The notes: a model not told the origin generated them from the letters alone. A stretch of 10,277 nucleotides of DNA from Noviherbaspirillum sp. (GCA_028292785.1 JAQGLQ010000379.1:1-10277), one strand, 5' to 3'. Positions 1-6,596 are shown, counted from the stretch's first letter. Program-made: numbers and translations.

Positions 1-596
1 GCGCGCTGCTGCTGCGCACGCCGGCCGGGAATGTGCTGTGGGATTGCATCGCATTGATCGACGATGCGACGATGGACATCATCCGCGCGCTGGGCGGCAT
101 TTCGGCCATCGCCATTTCGCATCCCCATTACTACACCACCATGGTCGAATGGGCGCATGAATTCGGATGCAAGGTCTGGTTGCACGAGGACGATCGCGAA
201 TGGGTCATGCGTCAAGATGAATCGCTGGTCTTTTGGGGCGGCGACACGGCCCGCCTGCTGGACGAGCTCACCCTGGTCCGGCTGGGCGGGCATTTCAGCG
301 GCGGCACCATCCTGCATTGGCAGCAGGGCAACGATGGGCTGGGCGCGCTGCTGAGCGGCGACATCCTGCAGGTCGTGGCGGACCGGCGCCATGTTTCATT
401 CATGTGGAGTTATCCGAACTACATTCCGTTGCCGCCTTTCACGGTGCGCGCCATGGAGCAGCGGCTACGCAACTTCGAGTACGACGCAATCTTTGGCGGC
501 TTCTGGGATGCCGAGATAACGCGCGACGGCAAGGCTGCCGTTGCCGAATCGTTCCGGAGGTATCTTTCCATGCTGGAGAAAGGCGAAATCGGATAA
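1..596 (+). CDS. MBL-fold metallo-hydrolase-like protein, 5' truncated by window edge
   Basis: The frame is open from base 3 to a TAA at 594-596 and gives 197 visible residues. A GTG at 33 lies inside the open frame and is unlikely to be the true start; the N-terminus lies outside the window. Landmarks, numbered from the first visible residue, fit a metallo-beta-lactamase fold: a strand ending in LWD (D14), AISHPHYYTTMVEW (H40, H42), GGHFSGG (H97), LLSGD (D120) and a C-terminal FGGFWD. These sit where metal motifs 1 to 5 of the fold fall. The usual HxHxDH reads HPHYYT, so the Asp and second His are absent, and the last His position appears to be Phe. It is therefore a divergent branch, possibly with altered or single-metal binding. 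The substrate is unknown. It is followed by 157 bases without a gene and is probably not co-transcribed with the stress gene at 754. Fold assignment is fairly secure; a hydrolase activity is inference. Confidence 0.82.
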   Translation, partial: ALLLRTPAGNVLWDCIALIDDATMDIIRALGGISAIAISHPHYYTTMVEWAHEFGCKVWLHEDDREWVMRQDESLVFWGGDTARLLDELTLVRLGGHFSGGTILHWQQGNDGLGALLSGDILQVVADRRHVSFMWSYPNYIPLPPFTVRAMEQRLRNFEYDAIFGGFWDAEITRDGKAAVAESFRRYLSMLEKGEIG

Positions 597-623
597 CACG
601 CCGGCTCCGCGATCCGCGCGCGG

Positions 624-640
624 AATTGACAATTTATTAA
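624..640 (+). promoter_or_regulatory. TTGACAAT-NN-ATTAA motif upstream of the stress gene
   Basis: The sequence AATTGACAATTTATTAA contains a perfect -35-like TTGACA at 626-631 and the small palindrome AATTG-A-CAATT at 624-634. Fifteen of its 17 bases recur at 7339-7355 upstream of the kinase gene. No good -10 box lies 16-18 bases further on, so this may be a protein binding site, or a promoter for an alternative sigma factor, rather than a plain sigma-70 promoter. The rest of 597-753 shows only the ribosome binding site of the next gene. Confidence 0.35.
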
Positions 641-753
641 ACTTTCCTGTTGCCTTCCGGTCTATCGGTTGCATGCGTGCATCCAATACGCGGTCACGCC
701 GGTCCGCTTTTCGACAATTCCGGTTCCACTAATTCAACGATAAAGGAAGGCAT

Positions 754-1302
754 ATGATCGATACCACTACAAGCAGCGCCTCGCGCACCACACCCATGGT
801 CACCGGCTTGTTCCGCGACAGGGATAGCGCCGAGCGCGCTTATGAGACCGTGTCCGAACGCGGCTATACGCGCGAAGACGTCAACCTGGTCATGTCCGAC
901 GACACGAGGAAACGCCATTTCTCGGGCGCGCACGGCACGGATACCGAATTGGGCAGCAAAGCGGCGGAAGGCGCCGGCATTGGCGGCGCGATCGGCGGCA
1001 CCTTGGGCGCCATCGCCGCCGCAATCGCAGCGGTTGGCACGTCGATCGTGATTCCCGGAGCCGGGCTGGTGATCGCCGGTCCCCTGGCCGCCGCCCTGAC
1101 CGGCGCCGGCGCGGGCGGCATTGCCGGCGGGCTGATCGGCGCGCTGATCGGCGCCGGCATCCCCGAAGAACGCGTCAAGCATTATGAAAGCGGAATCAAG
1201 GAAGGCGGCATCCTGATGGGCGTCCATCCGCGGACTCCGGAAGACGCAGCGCATTTTGAAACCAAGTGGAAGGAGCATCGGGGCGAGCACGTGTATCGTT
1301 AG
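754..1302 (+). CDS. YflT-like general stress protein with glycine-zipper region
   Basis: This 182-residue protein starts at an ATG preceded by GGAAGG at 745-750. Residues about 14-50 (MVTGLFRDRDSAERAYETV, then GYTREDVNLVMSDD) match the start of the general stress protein 17M-like (YflT) family: a short alpha/beta domain of the kind that follows a 'phase, pair, next' helix pattern. Residues about 72-135 are almost entirely Gly, Ala, Ile and Leu with many GxxxG steps, a glycine zipper able to insert in or associate with membrane. The C-terminal IPEERVKHYESGIKEGGILMGVHPR (in pieces, 136-160) is also typical of such proteins in proteobacteria. No signal peptide is seen. The biochemical role is not known for the family; a link to stress is by family name. 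It is monocistronic by layout: the next gene, at 1370, is convergent. Confidence 0.85.
   Translation: MIDTTTSSASRTTPMVTGLFRDRDSAERAYETVSERGYTREDVNLVMSDDTRKRHFSGAHGTDTELGSKAAEGAGIGGAIGGTLGAIAAAIAAVGTSIVIPGAGLVIAGPLAAALTGAGAGGIAGGLIGALIGAGIPEERVKHYESGIKEGGILMGVHPRTPEDAAHFETKWKEHRGEHVYR
1132..1155 (+). repeat. Tandem 12-bp repeat inside the glycine-zipper codons
   Basis: CTGATCGGCGCG and CTGATCGGCGCC lie side by side and encode Leu-Ile-Gly-Ala twice. The two copies differ only in the last base. This is probably a local duplication that lengthened the glycine zipper of the stress protein, and copy number could vary between strains. Confidence 0.6.
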
Positions 1303-1369
1303 CCGACGGGCTTCCGCGCGCCGGTGGTGCGGGTAAGACGCATGACGTTCCGAATGGAAATATGGCGCT

Positions 1370-1780
1370 TCAGCGGTTCTGATGCGCTTTGAGAACTTCC
1401 TGGAGCACGGCGAACTTGACCGGCTTCGTGAACACATCGTTAAAACCCGCGCCGAGCGCGCGCTCGTTGTCGTCGACCCCCGAAAATCCGGTAACGGCGA
1501 ACAGCGGGATATTGGCCAGCCGCTGGTCCGCCCTGAAGGCTTGGGCGACGGCGATGCCGTTCATTTCTCCAGGTAGCCGCACATCGCAGAAAACCAGGTC
1601 CGGCGGGTTGCTCCTCGCGCTTTCCAGGCCGGAGCGGCCATTGAATGTCATCTCGGTTTCACATCCCATGACTTCCAGCAAATCGCAAAACAATCTTGCG
1701 AGGTCCTGGTTGTCTTCGATCACGAGAACCCGCAACGGGTTTTCCTGTAAGGCATCTTGGCGGTTGGGGATCCGGTTCAC
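1370..1780 (-). CDS. Orphan response-regulator receiver protein (REC only)
   Basis: This is a single receiver domain of 136 residues with no output domain. From the GTG start the key residues are the acidic pair E22-D23 (VLVIEDN), the phospho-acceptor D66 (VFCDVRLPG), T97 (FAVTGFSG) and K119 (FTKPV), so the site is complete and should accept phosphate. GTG at 1780 is chosen because GGAG at 1790-1793 sits nine bases before it; a TTG at 1795 would add five residues but has no ribosome binding site. Single-domain receivers work as phosphorelay shuttles or through protein contacts. It shares the GFN...KPV end pattern with the receiver of the hybrid kinase at 7498-9915, and both are of the type fused to hybrid kinases in this group. 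No kinase is adjacent. It converges with the stress gene, with 67 bases between the stops and no clear terminator there. Confidence 0.9.
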   Translation of the reverse strand: MNRIPNRQDALQENPLRVLVIEDNQDLARLFCDLLEVMGCETEMTFNGRSGLESARSNPPDLVFCDVRLPGEMNGIAVAQAFRADQRLANIPLFAVTGFSGVDDNERALGAGFNDVFTKPVKFAVLQEVLKAHQNR

Positions 1781-1789
1781 TATTCGCTT

Positions 1790-1793
1790 CTCC
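1790..1793 (-). promoter_or_regulatory. Ribosome binding site deciding the GTG start of the receiver gene
   Basis: On the minus strand GGAG is followed by nine bases and GTG at 1780. The site overlaps the alternative TTG start at 1793-1795, which makes that longer start unlikely. Confidence 0.5.
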
Positions 1794-1802
1794 AATGAGC
1801 GT

Positions 1803-1816
1803 GTCGGATTTCCGAC
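1803..1816. repeat. 14-bp inverted repeat upstream of the receiver gene
   Basis: GTCGGA-TT-TCCGAC is a perfect 6+2+6 inverted repeat, 22 bases before the GTG start of the receiver gene. The two-base centre is too tight for an RNA loop, so if functional it is more likely an operator for a dimeric regulator. It could be chance. Confidence 0.3.
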
Positions 1817-1863
1817 AAGCGCCGGCCCGCTCGTGGCGGACCCTATTAATCAAGCTAACGGTC

Positions 1864-1884
1864 GAAGGCGGAAAACCGCCGTTC
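1864..1884. repeat. Hairpin with AAAA loop
   Basis: GGCGG (1867-1871) and CCGCC (1876-1880) pair around an AAAA loop. An outer GAA/TTC adds three pairs with G1881 bulged. It abuts the larger hairpin at 1885. No T run follows on either strand, so it is not a standard terminator. Confidence 0.5.
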
Positions 1885-1916
1885 CCGCACGCCATGCAGT
1901 CAAACATGGCGTGCGG
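1885..1916. repeat. Perfect 12-bp stem hairpin
   Basis: CCGCACGCCATG (1885-1896) and CATGGCGTGCGG (1905-1916) are perfect reverse complements with an eight-base loop (CAGTCAAA). This is the strongest inverted repeat in the window. No T tract follows on either strand, so an intrinsic terminator is unlikely. It could be a REP-like element, a regulatory site, or part of a structured 5' leader or small RNA. Confidence 0.75.
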
Positions 1917-1956
1917 ACGTTGATGACGCGGCCCTGGTCGCTTCCGTCGCGGAGAA

Positions 1957-1968
1957 CCCGCCGGCGGG
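1957..1968. repeat. 12-bp palindrome CCCGCCGGCGGG
   Basis: This is a perfect uninterrupted palindrome, third in a run of inverted repeats spanning about 105 bases. As DNA it could be a binding site. In GC-rich DNA a GC-only palindrome is less surprising than the one at 1885. Confidence 0.4.
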
Positions 1969-2146
1969 AACCGGAGCCATGCGATTGACGCAGGTTAAGG
2001 CGATGTCATCCCTGCTTCTTGTCATGAAGAAATCTGTATCACGGTCGGAGTATGCCGTTTGCCCATGGCTGCAATTTCCCCAACACCAGTTGGACGTGTG
2101 TTCAAGGCACAAGATTCCCCACCAAATCTCCATATTTAATTATTTT

Positions 2147-2174
2147 CCGCAGGCATTCATTATTTGGCCTGCGG
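2147..2174. repeat. 8-bp stem inverted repeat before the exported-protein operon
   Basis: CCGCAGGC (2147-2154) and GCCTGCGG (2167-2174) are perfect reverse complements around a 12-base AT-rich loop. It lies about 80 bases before the start at 2253 and next to an AT-rich run, so it may be an operator near the operon promoter or a leader hairpin. On the minus strand it is followed by an A-rich, not T-rich, run, so it is not a terminator for that strand. Confidence 0.5.
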
Positions 2175-2252
2175 CAGCGGCATTGCTACGCAGCAGCAGA
2201 CGCGGAACGCTGCGATATCATGCATGCCCATAGTGTCCGGAAAGGCCGTTAC

Positions 2253-2678
2253 ATGCCCTTGTTTCCAGTATCGCGCGGATTGACGATCGGCCGCGCCTGC
2301 ACGGTAATGGCGCTGCTATTACCGATTGCAGCCTGTGCCGCAACCATCCTGCGCTGTGAAATCAGCTATGCCGGCACCAGCCATATCCTGGATGCAGCGC
2401 CGACGGTCGATCCTTACGGGACCGAATCGGTCGATATCGGCGGGCGCTTCCGCTTCAAGGCCGTGGTGATCGGCGACAATGAAAAAATCGACCTGATCAA
2501 GCTTTATGCCTATTACTACGGCAAGCGCCAACCGGTTCTGCTTCAGACAGCAAGATATACCGGGCCATTCACGGTATCGAGTTCGCCGCATGGACTCACG
2601 GGTCTCAACCAGCTTTATGCGCCGCCGCTGAGCCGCGAACTGCAGTACGGATGTGCCGTGATGGAGGCGAAACAATGA
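2253..2678 (+). CDS. Small exported protein, possible lipoprotein, unknown function
   Basis: I do not recognise the family. ATG at 2253 is chosen because GGAAAGG (2239-2245) sits seven bases upstream and because the residues that follow form a signal peptide; a longer frame reaching back to 2052 has an implausible Cys- and His-rich leader. The product has 141 residues. Residues 1-28 are a signal sequence: basic N-region, hydrophobic TVMALLLPIAA, then Cys28. The IAAC at 25-28 fits a lipobox, with Ala next, which would favour outer-membrane sorting; cleavage by signal peptidase I nearby is the alternative. The mature part has C35 and C134, which could form a disulfide, and strand-rich segments such as VDIGGRFRFKAVVIG and IDLIKLYAYYYGKR, which suggest a beta-rich domain. 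The stop overlaps the start of the CapA-like gene (ATGA at 2675-2678), so the two are probably made together and act in the envelope. Confidence 0.78.
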   Translation: MPLFPVSRGLTIGRACTVMALLLPIAACAATILRCEISYAGTSHILDAAPTVDPYGTESVDIGGRFRFKAVVIGDNEKIDLIKLYAYYYGKRQPVLLQTARYTGPFTVSSSPHGLTGLNQLYAPPLSRELQYGCAVMEAKQ

Positions 2679-3661
2679 ATTGCCGTTTTATTAAGCGTTT
2701 CGCGCTTGCCGCCGGTCTTGCGCTGATGACGGCGGCAAGCGCGCAGACCGACGAACCGGTCGTCAGTCTGATCTTTGCGGGAGATATCGTACTTGACGGC
2801 AAGCCCGGTCGCGCCATCGAAGGCGGTCGCGACCCGTTTTCCGGTTTTGCGGAACTGCTGGCCGGCGCCGATATCCGCGTCGGCAATCTCGAATGCGTGG
2901 TCGCCACCACCGGTGAGCCTGACGAAAAGATTTATACTTTTCGCGCTCAGCCAGGCACCTTACCGATATTGAAGCGCCATTTCGATGCGGTATCCGTCGC
3001 CAACAACCATTCAGGAGATTTCGGCCGCACCGCCTTCGCCGAAATGCTGGATCTGCTCGACAAGGCAGGTATCGCGCGTTTCGGCGGCGGTCGTAATCTG
3101 CGCGAGGCGCATGCTCCGCTGATCATCGAGCGCAAGGGTCTGCGGATCGCATTGCTGGGCTACAACGAGTTCCTGCCGCGTACTTTTGAAGCGGATGCGG
3201 ACGCTCCGGGCGTGGCGTGGAGCGAGGATGATCAGGTCGTCGATGACCTCCGAAAGGCTCGCAGCGTCCATCGCGCCGACATCGTGATTCCCGTCATGCA
3301 CTGGGGCTGGGAAGACGAACCAGTCGCCGGCAGGCGCCAGCGTGAACTGGCTCGGCTCATGGTCGATGCCGGCGCGGATGCGGTCATCGGCGGCCATCCG
3401 CACGTGACGCAGGACATCGAGCATTACAAGGGAAAACCGATCGTCTACAGCGTCGGCAATTTTGTCATCGACGCGATCGACAACGAAGCGCAAGCCACGG
3501 GCTGGGTATTGCGCCTGCACCTCGACCGGCAGGGGGTACGGCGCTGGGATACGCGCGTCGCACGCCTCGACGGCGACGGCATTCCGCATCCCGTTCCCGG
3601 ATCGGCGAGCCCGTGCGGGGAACGCGGCCGGCCGGAAGCCGCGATGTGCGCGAACGACTAA
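2675..3661 (+). CDS. CapA/PGA_cap-family exported metallophosphatase-like protein
   Basis: This 328-residue protein belongs to the CapA (poly-gamma-glutamate synthesis, PGA_cap) family, which has a calcineurin-like metallophosphatase fold. ATG at 2675 is supported by GGAGG at 2663-2667 with seven bases of spacing. Residues 1-23 form a signal peptide ending ASA. Metal-site motifs occur in order: FAGDIVLDG (D37), VGNLECVV (N71, E73), VANNHSGD (N111, H112), VMHWGWEDE (H209), GGHPHVTQ (H241, H243) and YSVGNFVID (about 258-266). All look intact. True capsule operons also carry CapB and CapC, which are absent here, so a capsule role is not supported. A periplasmic phosphatase or nuclease-like hydrolase acting on an envelope polymer is a reasonable guess. 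The gene overlaps the preceding small exported-protein gene by four bases. The last 25 residues are Pro- and Gly-rich and probably disordered. The stop is three bases from the convergent stop at 3665. Confidence 0.9.
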   Translation: MNCRFIKRFALAAGLALMTAASAQTDEPVVSLIFAGDIVLDGKPGRAIEGGRDPFSGFAELLAGADIRVGNLECVVATTGEPDEKIYTFRAQPGTLPILKRHFDAVSVANNHSGDFGRTAFAEMLDLLDKAGIARFGGGRNLREAHAPLIIERKGLRIALLGYNEFLPRTFEADADAPGVAWSEDDQVVDDLRKARSVHRADIVIPVMHWGWEDEPVAGRRQRELARLMVDAGADAVIGGHPHVTQDIEHYKGKPIVYSVGNFVIDAIDNEAQATGWVLRLHLDRQGVRRWDTRVARLDGDGIPHPVPGSASPCGERGRPEAAMCAND

Positions 3662-3664
3662 ACG

Positions 3665-4225
3665 CTAGCGAGGCTTGCGAAACTCGTTGGCGATCCACGC
3701 TTCGGCGCTCGCGCGGCTGAGCTTGAAATCGGGCGGCACGCTGACCTGCGCGAGCTCCGCGTCGGCATCATCGTCGCGCGCGCTCAGCACCGCATGCGGA
3801 TTGTCTTCATCCGGAACGATGTCGAGGCTGACAGTGATGGTTCCGGTGCGTCCGCTGACGGTGATGCTCTTGTGCAGCATGGCGTGCAGCTGCTGTTCAT
3901 GCCTGCGCAGCACTTCCGACGCGGTCTTGACCAGCGTGTGAAACGCCGGCGCATCGAGCGGCTTCGGATTCTTCTTGTCGCGGCCCATGGTCCATGGGCC
4001 GACCAGCGCCGGCTCGGGTTCGCCATCCTTGATCATTTCGACGGCCCAGCCGTCGTCGTCTTCATTCTTGATGACGCGCGCGGTCCAGCCGTCATCGCGC
4101 CACAGGCGCGGGTCATGCAAAGGCTGGTCTGCCTGCTGCTCGGGGTCGTGAGAAAGATCGGGCGATGTATCAGGGATGTCATTCATTGTCGGCGAGAGGA
4201 TTCGGGAAGCACGGCGCCACATCAT
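3665..4225 (-). CDS. Acidic conserved-looking hypothetical protein coupled to the helicase
   Basis: I do not recognise a family. The frame encodes up to 186 residues from ATG at 4225, which overlaps the helicase stop as ATGA (4222-4225), with a weak GGGA six bases before. An internal ATG at 4186 gives a 173-residue form starting MNDIPDTSPD. That form lacks the Arg-rich leader and looks more natural, but it has no visible ribosome binding site. Numbered from 4225, residues about 14-35 are acidic and probably disordered; the middle carries HDPRLWRDDGWTARV (37-51), DDDGWAVEMIKDGEPEPALVG (in pieces, 56-76) and GPWTMGRDKKNPKPLD (76-91). A helical stretch FHTLVKTASEVLRRHEQQLHAM (in pieces, 95-116) is followed by strand-like SITVSGRTGTITVSLDIVPDED. 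There is no signal peptide, membrane segment or catalytic signature. The repeated W/GW motifs suggest a small protein-interaction fold. Coupling to the helicase suggests a partner role, which is inference. Confidence 0.75.
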   Translation of the reverse strand: MMWRRASRILSPTMNDIPDTSPDLSHDPEQQADQPLHDPRLWRDDGWTARVIKNEDDDGWAVEMIKDGEPEPALVGPWTMGRDKKNPKPLDAPAFHTLVKTASEVLRRHEQQLHAMLHKSITVSGRTGTITVSLDIVPDEDNPHAVLSARDDDADAELAQVSVPPDFKLSRASAEAWIANEFRKPR

Positions 4226-6588
4226 AGTCGATCCCGACCATGGGCGTCGGGTTGGATGCGTGCGACGGCACGCTGGTTCCCGCCTGCATCAGCCCGGGTG
4301 CGCTGCCGGCGCCGCACTATCCACCAGGCGGGCAACAGGCGCAGCACCTCCGGACGACCGAACCTGTCATCCACCAGATAAACCACGCCGCTGTCCGAGC
4401 GGGTCCGGATCACGCGGCCAGCCGCCTGCACGACCTTCTGTATGCCCGGATACAGATAGGTATAGTCGTAACCGCTACCGAAGACAGCGCCCATGCGCTG
4501 CCGGATCTGTTCATTTACCGGATTCAGCTGCGGCAGGCCGAGGGTCGCGATAAAGGCGCCGATGAGTCGCTCGCCCGGCAGGTCGATGCCTTCGCCGAAC
4601 GATCCGCCCAGTACCGCGAATCCTATGCCTTTGCCGCCGAGCGTGAAGCGCGCCAGGAACGCATCGCGCGCGCTCTCGCCCATGCCGCGCGATTGTTCCC
4701 ACACCGGAATATCCGGATAGCGCGCCCTGAACAGATCCGCCGCTTTTCGCAGGTATTCGAAACTGCTGAAAAACGTCAGGTAATTGCCCGGCCGCTCGCC
4801 ATACTGCGTCGCGATCAGGTCGGCGAGCGGCGACAGCGAGCCGTCGCGGTCCTGGTAACGGGTGGAGATATCGCTCACCACCTGCACCGACAGTTGCTCC
4901 GCCATGAACGGCGATTGCACATCGACCCATGGCGTGTTCTCGGGCAGTCCAAGAGTATCGCTGTAGAAATGCCAGGGACTCAATGTAGCGGAGAACAATG
5001 CGGTCGAGCGCGCGGCGGCAAAACGCGGTGCAAGAAACGGCGCCGGCACAATGTTTCTCAGGCAGAGCACCGAACTCGGATGGCTGCCTCCGCCGGCGCC
5101 CGCGTGTGCGCTCTTCGTGATATCGAACACCGAATGCTCGCCGAACAGGTCTGCCAGTTTGGTGAAATGAATTGCGTCGAAGTAGAAGCGCTGCAGATCC
5201 GCCTCGATGCCGAAGGGATTTTCAGTGATGTAATCGGTGATCGCCGTGATCGCCTGCTGCAGGGCTCCAAGCAATTTATCGGGCAGCGCAGCATGGACTT
5301 GGTAGTCCTCGGCTTGCGCGCCGTTCAGTTCGTTCCAGCAACGCTGTACCCTGTCCAGCGCTTTCTTCAGCAATGCGGGCGGCGAGCGCCGCACCGCCCT
5401 GAAGCTGCGCTGATCGAGTTCGGCGCTGTACATCTTGCGCGCGCGCTCGACCATGTTGTGCGCTTCATCGACCAGCACGCTGATGCGCCAGTGGTTGGCA
5501 ACGGTCAGCGAATGCAGCATCGCGTTCAGGTCGAAATAATAGTTGTAGTCGCCGATCACCACGTCGCTCCAGCGCACCATATCCTGGCTGAGATAGTAGG
5601 GGCAGATGTTGTGTTCCAGCGCGACGGTTCGCAGCGATGCCTGGTTGAGCAGTCCGCTGTCGCGGGCGAACGCGACCGCCGTTTCGCGCGCCCGCGGCAA
5701 CCGGTCGTAGAAGCCCGCCGCCAGCGGGCAGGATTCGCCGTGGCAGGCCTTGTCGGGGTGTTCGCAGGCCTTGTCGCGGGCAATCAGTTCGATCACGCGC
5801 AGGGGCAGCGCCGGCGCACTATCCCGTATCTGCGCAAGCGCATCGAGTGCGAGACGGCGCCCCGGCGTTTTGGCGGCGAGGAAGAAAATCTTGTCGAGTT
5901 CCTGCCCGGGACTCGCCTTCAGCAGCGGGAACAAGGTTCCGATCGTCTTGCCGATCCCGGTCGGCGCCTGTGCCATCAGGCAGCAGCCGATGCTGGCCGA
6001 TTTATACACCGCCTCGGCCAGTTCGCGCTGTCCCGCGCGAAACGATTCATGCGGAAAGCGCAGCGAAATCAACGCCTCGTTGCGCGCGGCGCGGTGCGCC
6101 AGTTCCTGCTCGGCCCATGCCAGAAAGCGTCCGCATTGATCCTCGAAAAAAATCCTGAGCGATTCGGAGGAGTGTTGCTCGGTCAGCACCGTTTCGGTCT
6201 GATTGACGATATCGTAATAAACCAGGGCAAGCGTCACCTCGGCCAGTCCCAGCCTGCTGCACAGCAGCCATCCGTAGACGCGGACCTGCGCCCAATGAAG
6301 ATGGCGGTGATTATCCGGCACGCTGTCGAGGTCTCCCCTGAAAGTCTTTACCTCTTCCAGACGATTGGAAACCGGATCGTAACCATCGGCGCGGCCGCGC
6401 AACGACAAAGGACCGAATTCGCCGCTCAGGCTGATCTCGGTCTGGTAATGCGCGGGCCTGCGCGATGCGACTACGGCATGCCCCGCGATTCCCTCCTGCG
6501 CGGTGGGCGAAGGCGTGAAGCGCAGATCGAGGTCGCCCTGCTTGGCGGTGAACTCGCACAGCGCGCGAACGGCGACGGTGTATTTCAA
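4222..6588 (-). CDS. XPD/DinG-type Fe-S helicase with N-terminal PD-(D/E)XK nuclease-like domain
   Basis: This is a superfamily 2 helicase of 788 residues. TTG at 6588 is chosen because GGAG (6597-6600) lies eight bases before it and the protein then begins KYTVAVRALCEFTAKQGDLDLR; the frame is open back to 6705, but that extension has no ribosome binding site. From this start, residues about 1-165 look like a RecB/Cas4-type nuclease: GRADGYD (D68), EEVKT (E79, K81) and AQVRVYGWLL (Q101, Y105). Then come Walker A APTGIGKT (208-215), four cysteines C275, C282, C287 and C329 suited to an iron-sulfur cluster, the DEAH box (374-377), FSATL (532-536), GGSFGEGIDLPG (661-672) and motif VI QAAGRVIRTRSD (from 721). 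All core motifs are intact, so a 5'-3' DNA helicase with nuclease function is likely. E. coli DinG and YoaA lack such a nuclease domain. The last 30 or so residues are Arg-rich. The acidic-protein gene follows with an ATGA overlap. Confidence 0.93.
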   Translation of the reverse strand: MKYTVAVRALCEFTAKQGDLDLRFTPSPTAQEGIAGHAVVASRRPAHYQTEISLSGEFGPLSLRGRADGYDPVSNRLEEVKTFRGDLDSVPDNHRHLHWAQVRVYGWLLCSRLGLAEVTLALVYYDIVNQTETVLTEQHSSESLRIFFEDQCGRFLAWAEQELAHRAARNEALISLRFPHESFRAGQRELAEAVYKSASIGCCLMAQAPTGIGKTIGTLFPLLKASPGQELDKIFFLAAKTPGRRLALDALAQIRDSAPALPLRVIELIARDKACEHPDKACHGESCPLAAGFYDRLPRARETAVAFARDSGLLNQASLRTVALEHNICPYYLSQDMVRWSDVVIGDYNYYFDLNAMLHSLTVANHWRISVLVDEAHNMVERARKMYSAELDQRSFRAVRRSPPALLKKALDRVQRCWNELNGAQAEDYQVHAALPDKLLGALQQAITAITDYITENPFGIEADLQRFYFDAIHFTKLADLFGEHSVFDITKSAHAGAGGGSHPSSVLCLRNIVPAPFLAPRFAAARSTALFSATLSPWHFYSDTLGLPENTPWVDVQSPFMAEQLSVQVVSDISTRYQDRDGSLSPLADLIATQYGERPGNYLTFFSSFEYLRKAADLFRARYPDIPVWEQSRGMGESARDAFLARFTLGGKGIGFAVLGGSFGEGIDLPGERLIGAFIATLGLPQLNPVNEQIRQRMGAVFGSGYDYTYLYPGIQKVVQAAGRVIRTRSDSGVVYLVDDRFGRPEVLRLLPAWWIVRRRQRTRADAGGNQRAVARIQPDAHGRDRL

Positions 6589-6596
6589 ACCGCGCG

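Larger units (their letters stand above)
1781..2252. other. Divergent intergenic region rich in inverted repeats
   Basis: These 472 bases separate the receiver gene (leftward) from the exported-protein operon (rightward) and hold no convincing gene. They contain inverted repeats at 1803-1816, 1864-1884, 1885-1916, 1957-1968 and 2147-2174, and an AT-rich stretch at about 2129-2146 next to the last hairpin that is a plausible place for the promoter of the rightward operon. No perfect -35/-10 pair was seen on either strand. Short open frames here have unusual composition and no well-spaced ribosome binding site. Confidence 0.6.

Noticed and set aside
694..1437. Minus-strand open frame of 247 codons across the stress gene
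   Set aside because: The composition is that of an antisense shadow and it overlaps the start region of two better supported genes.
1900..2133. Small minus-strand frame of 77 codons rich in Trp and Cys
   Set aside because: It has no ribosome binding site and no recognisable pattern, and it runs through the hairpin and palindrome cluster.
1979..2233. Small plus-strand frame of 84 codons in the intergenic region
   Set aside because: The GGAG before it is only two bases from the ATG, the composition is odd, and it contains the inverted repeat at 2147-2174. A coding role cannot be supported.
2675..3661. A poly-gamma-glutamate capsule operon
   Set aside because: Only a CapA-family gene is present; no CapB or CapC is seen, and the neighbour is an unrelated small exported protein.
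3663..3670. Palindrome CGCTAGCG between the convergent stops at 3661 and 3665
   Set aside because: It is only eight bases, made partly of the stop codon, with no T runs, so a terminator call is not supported.
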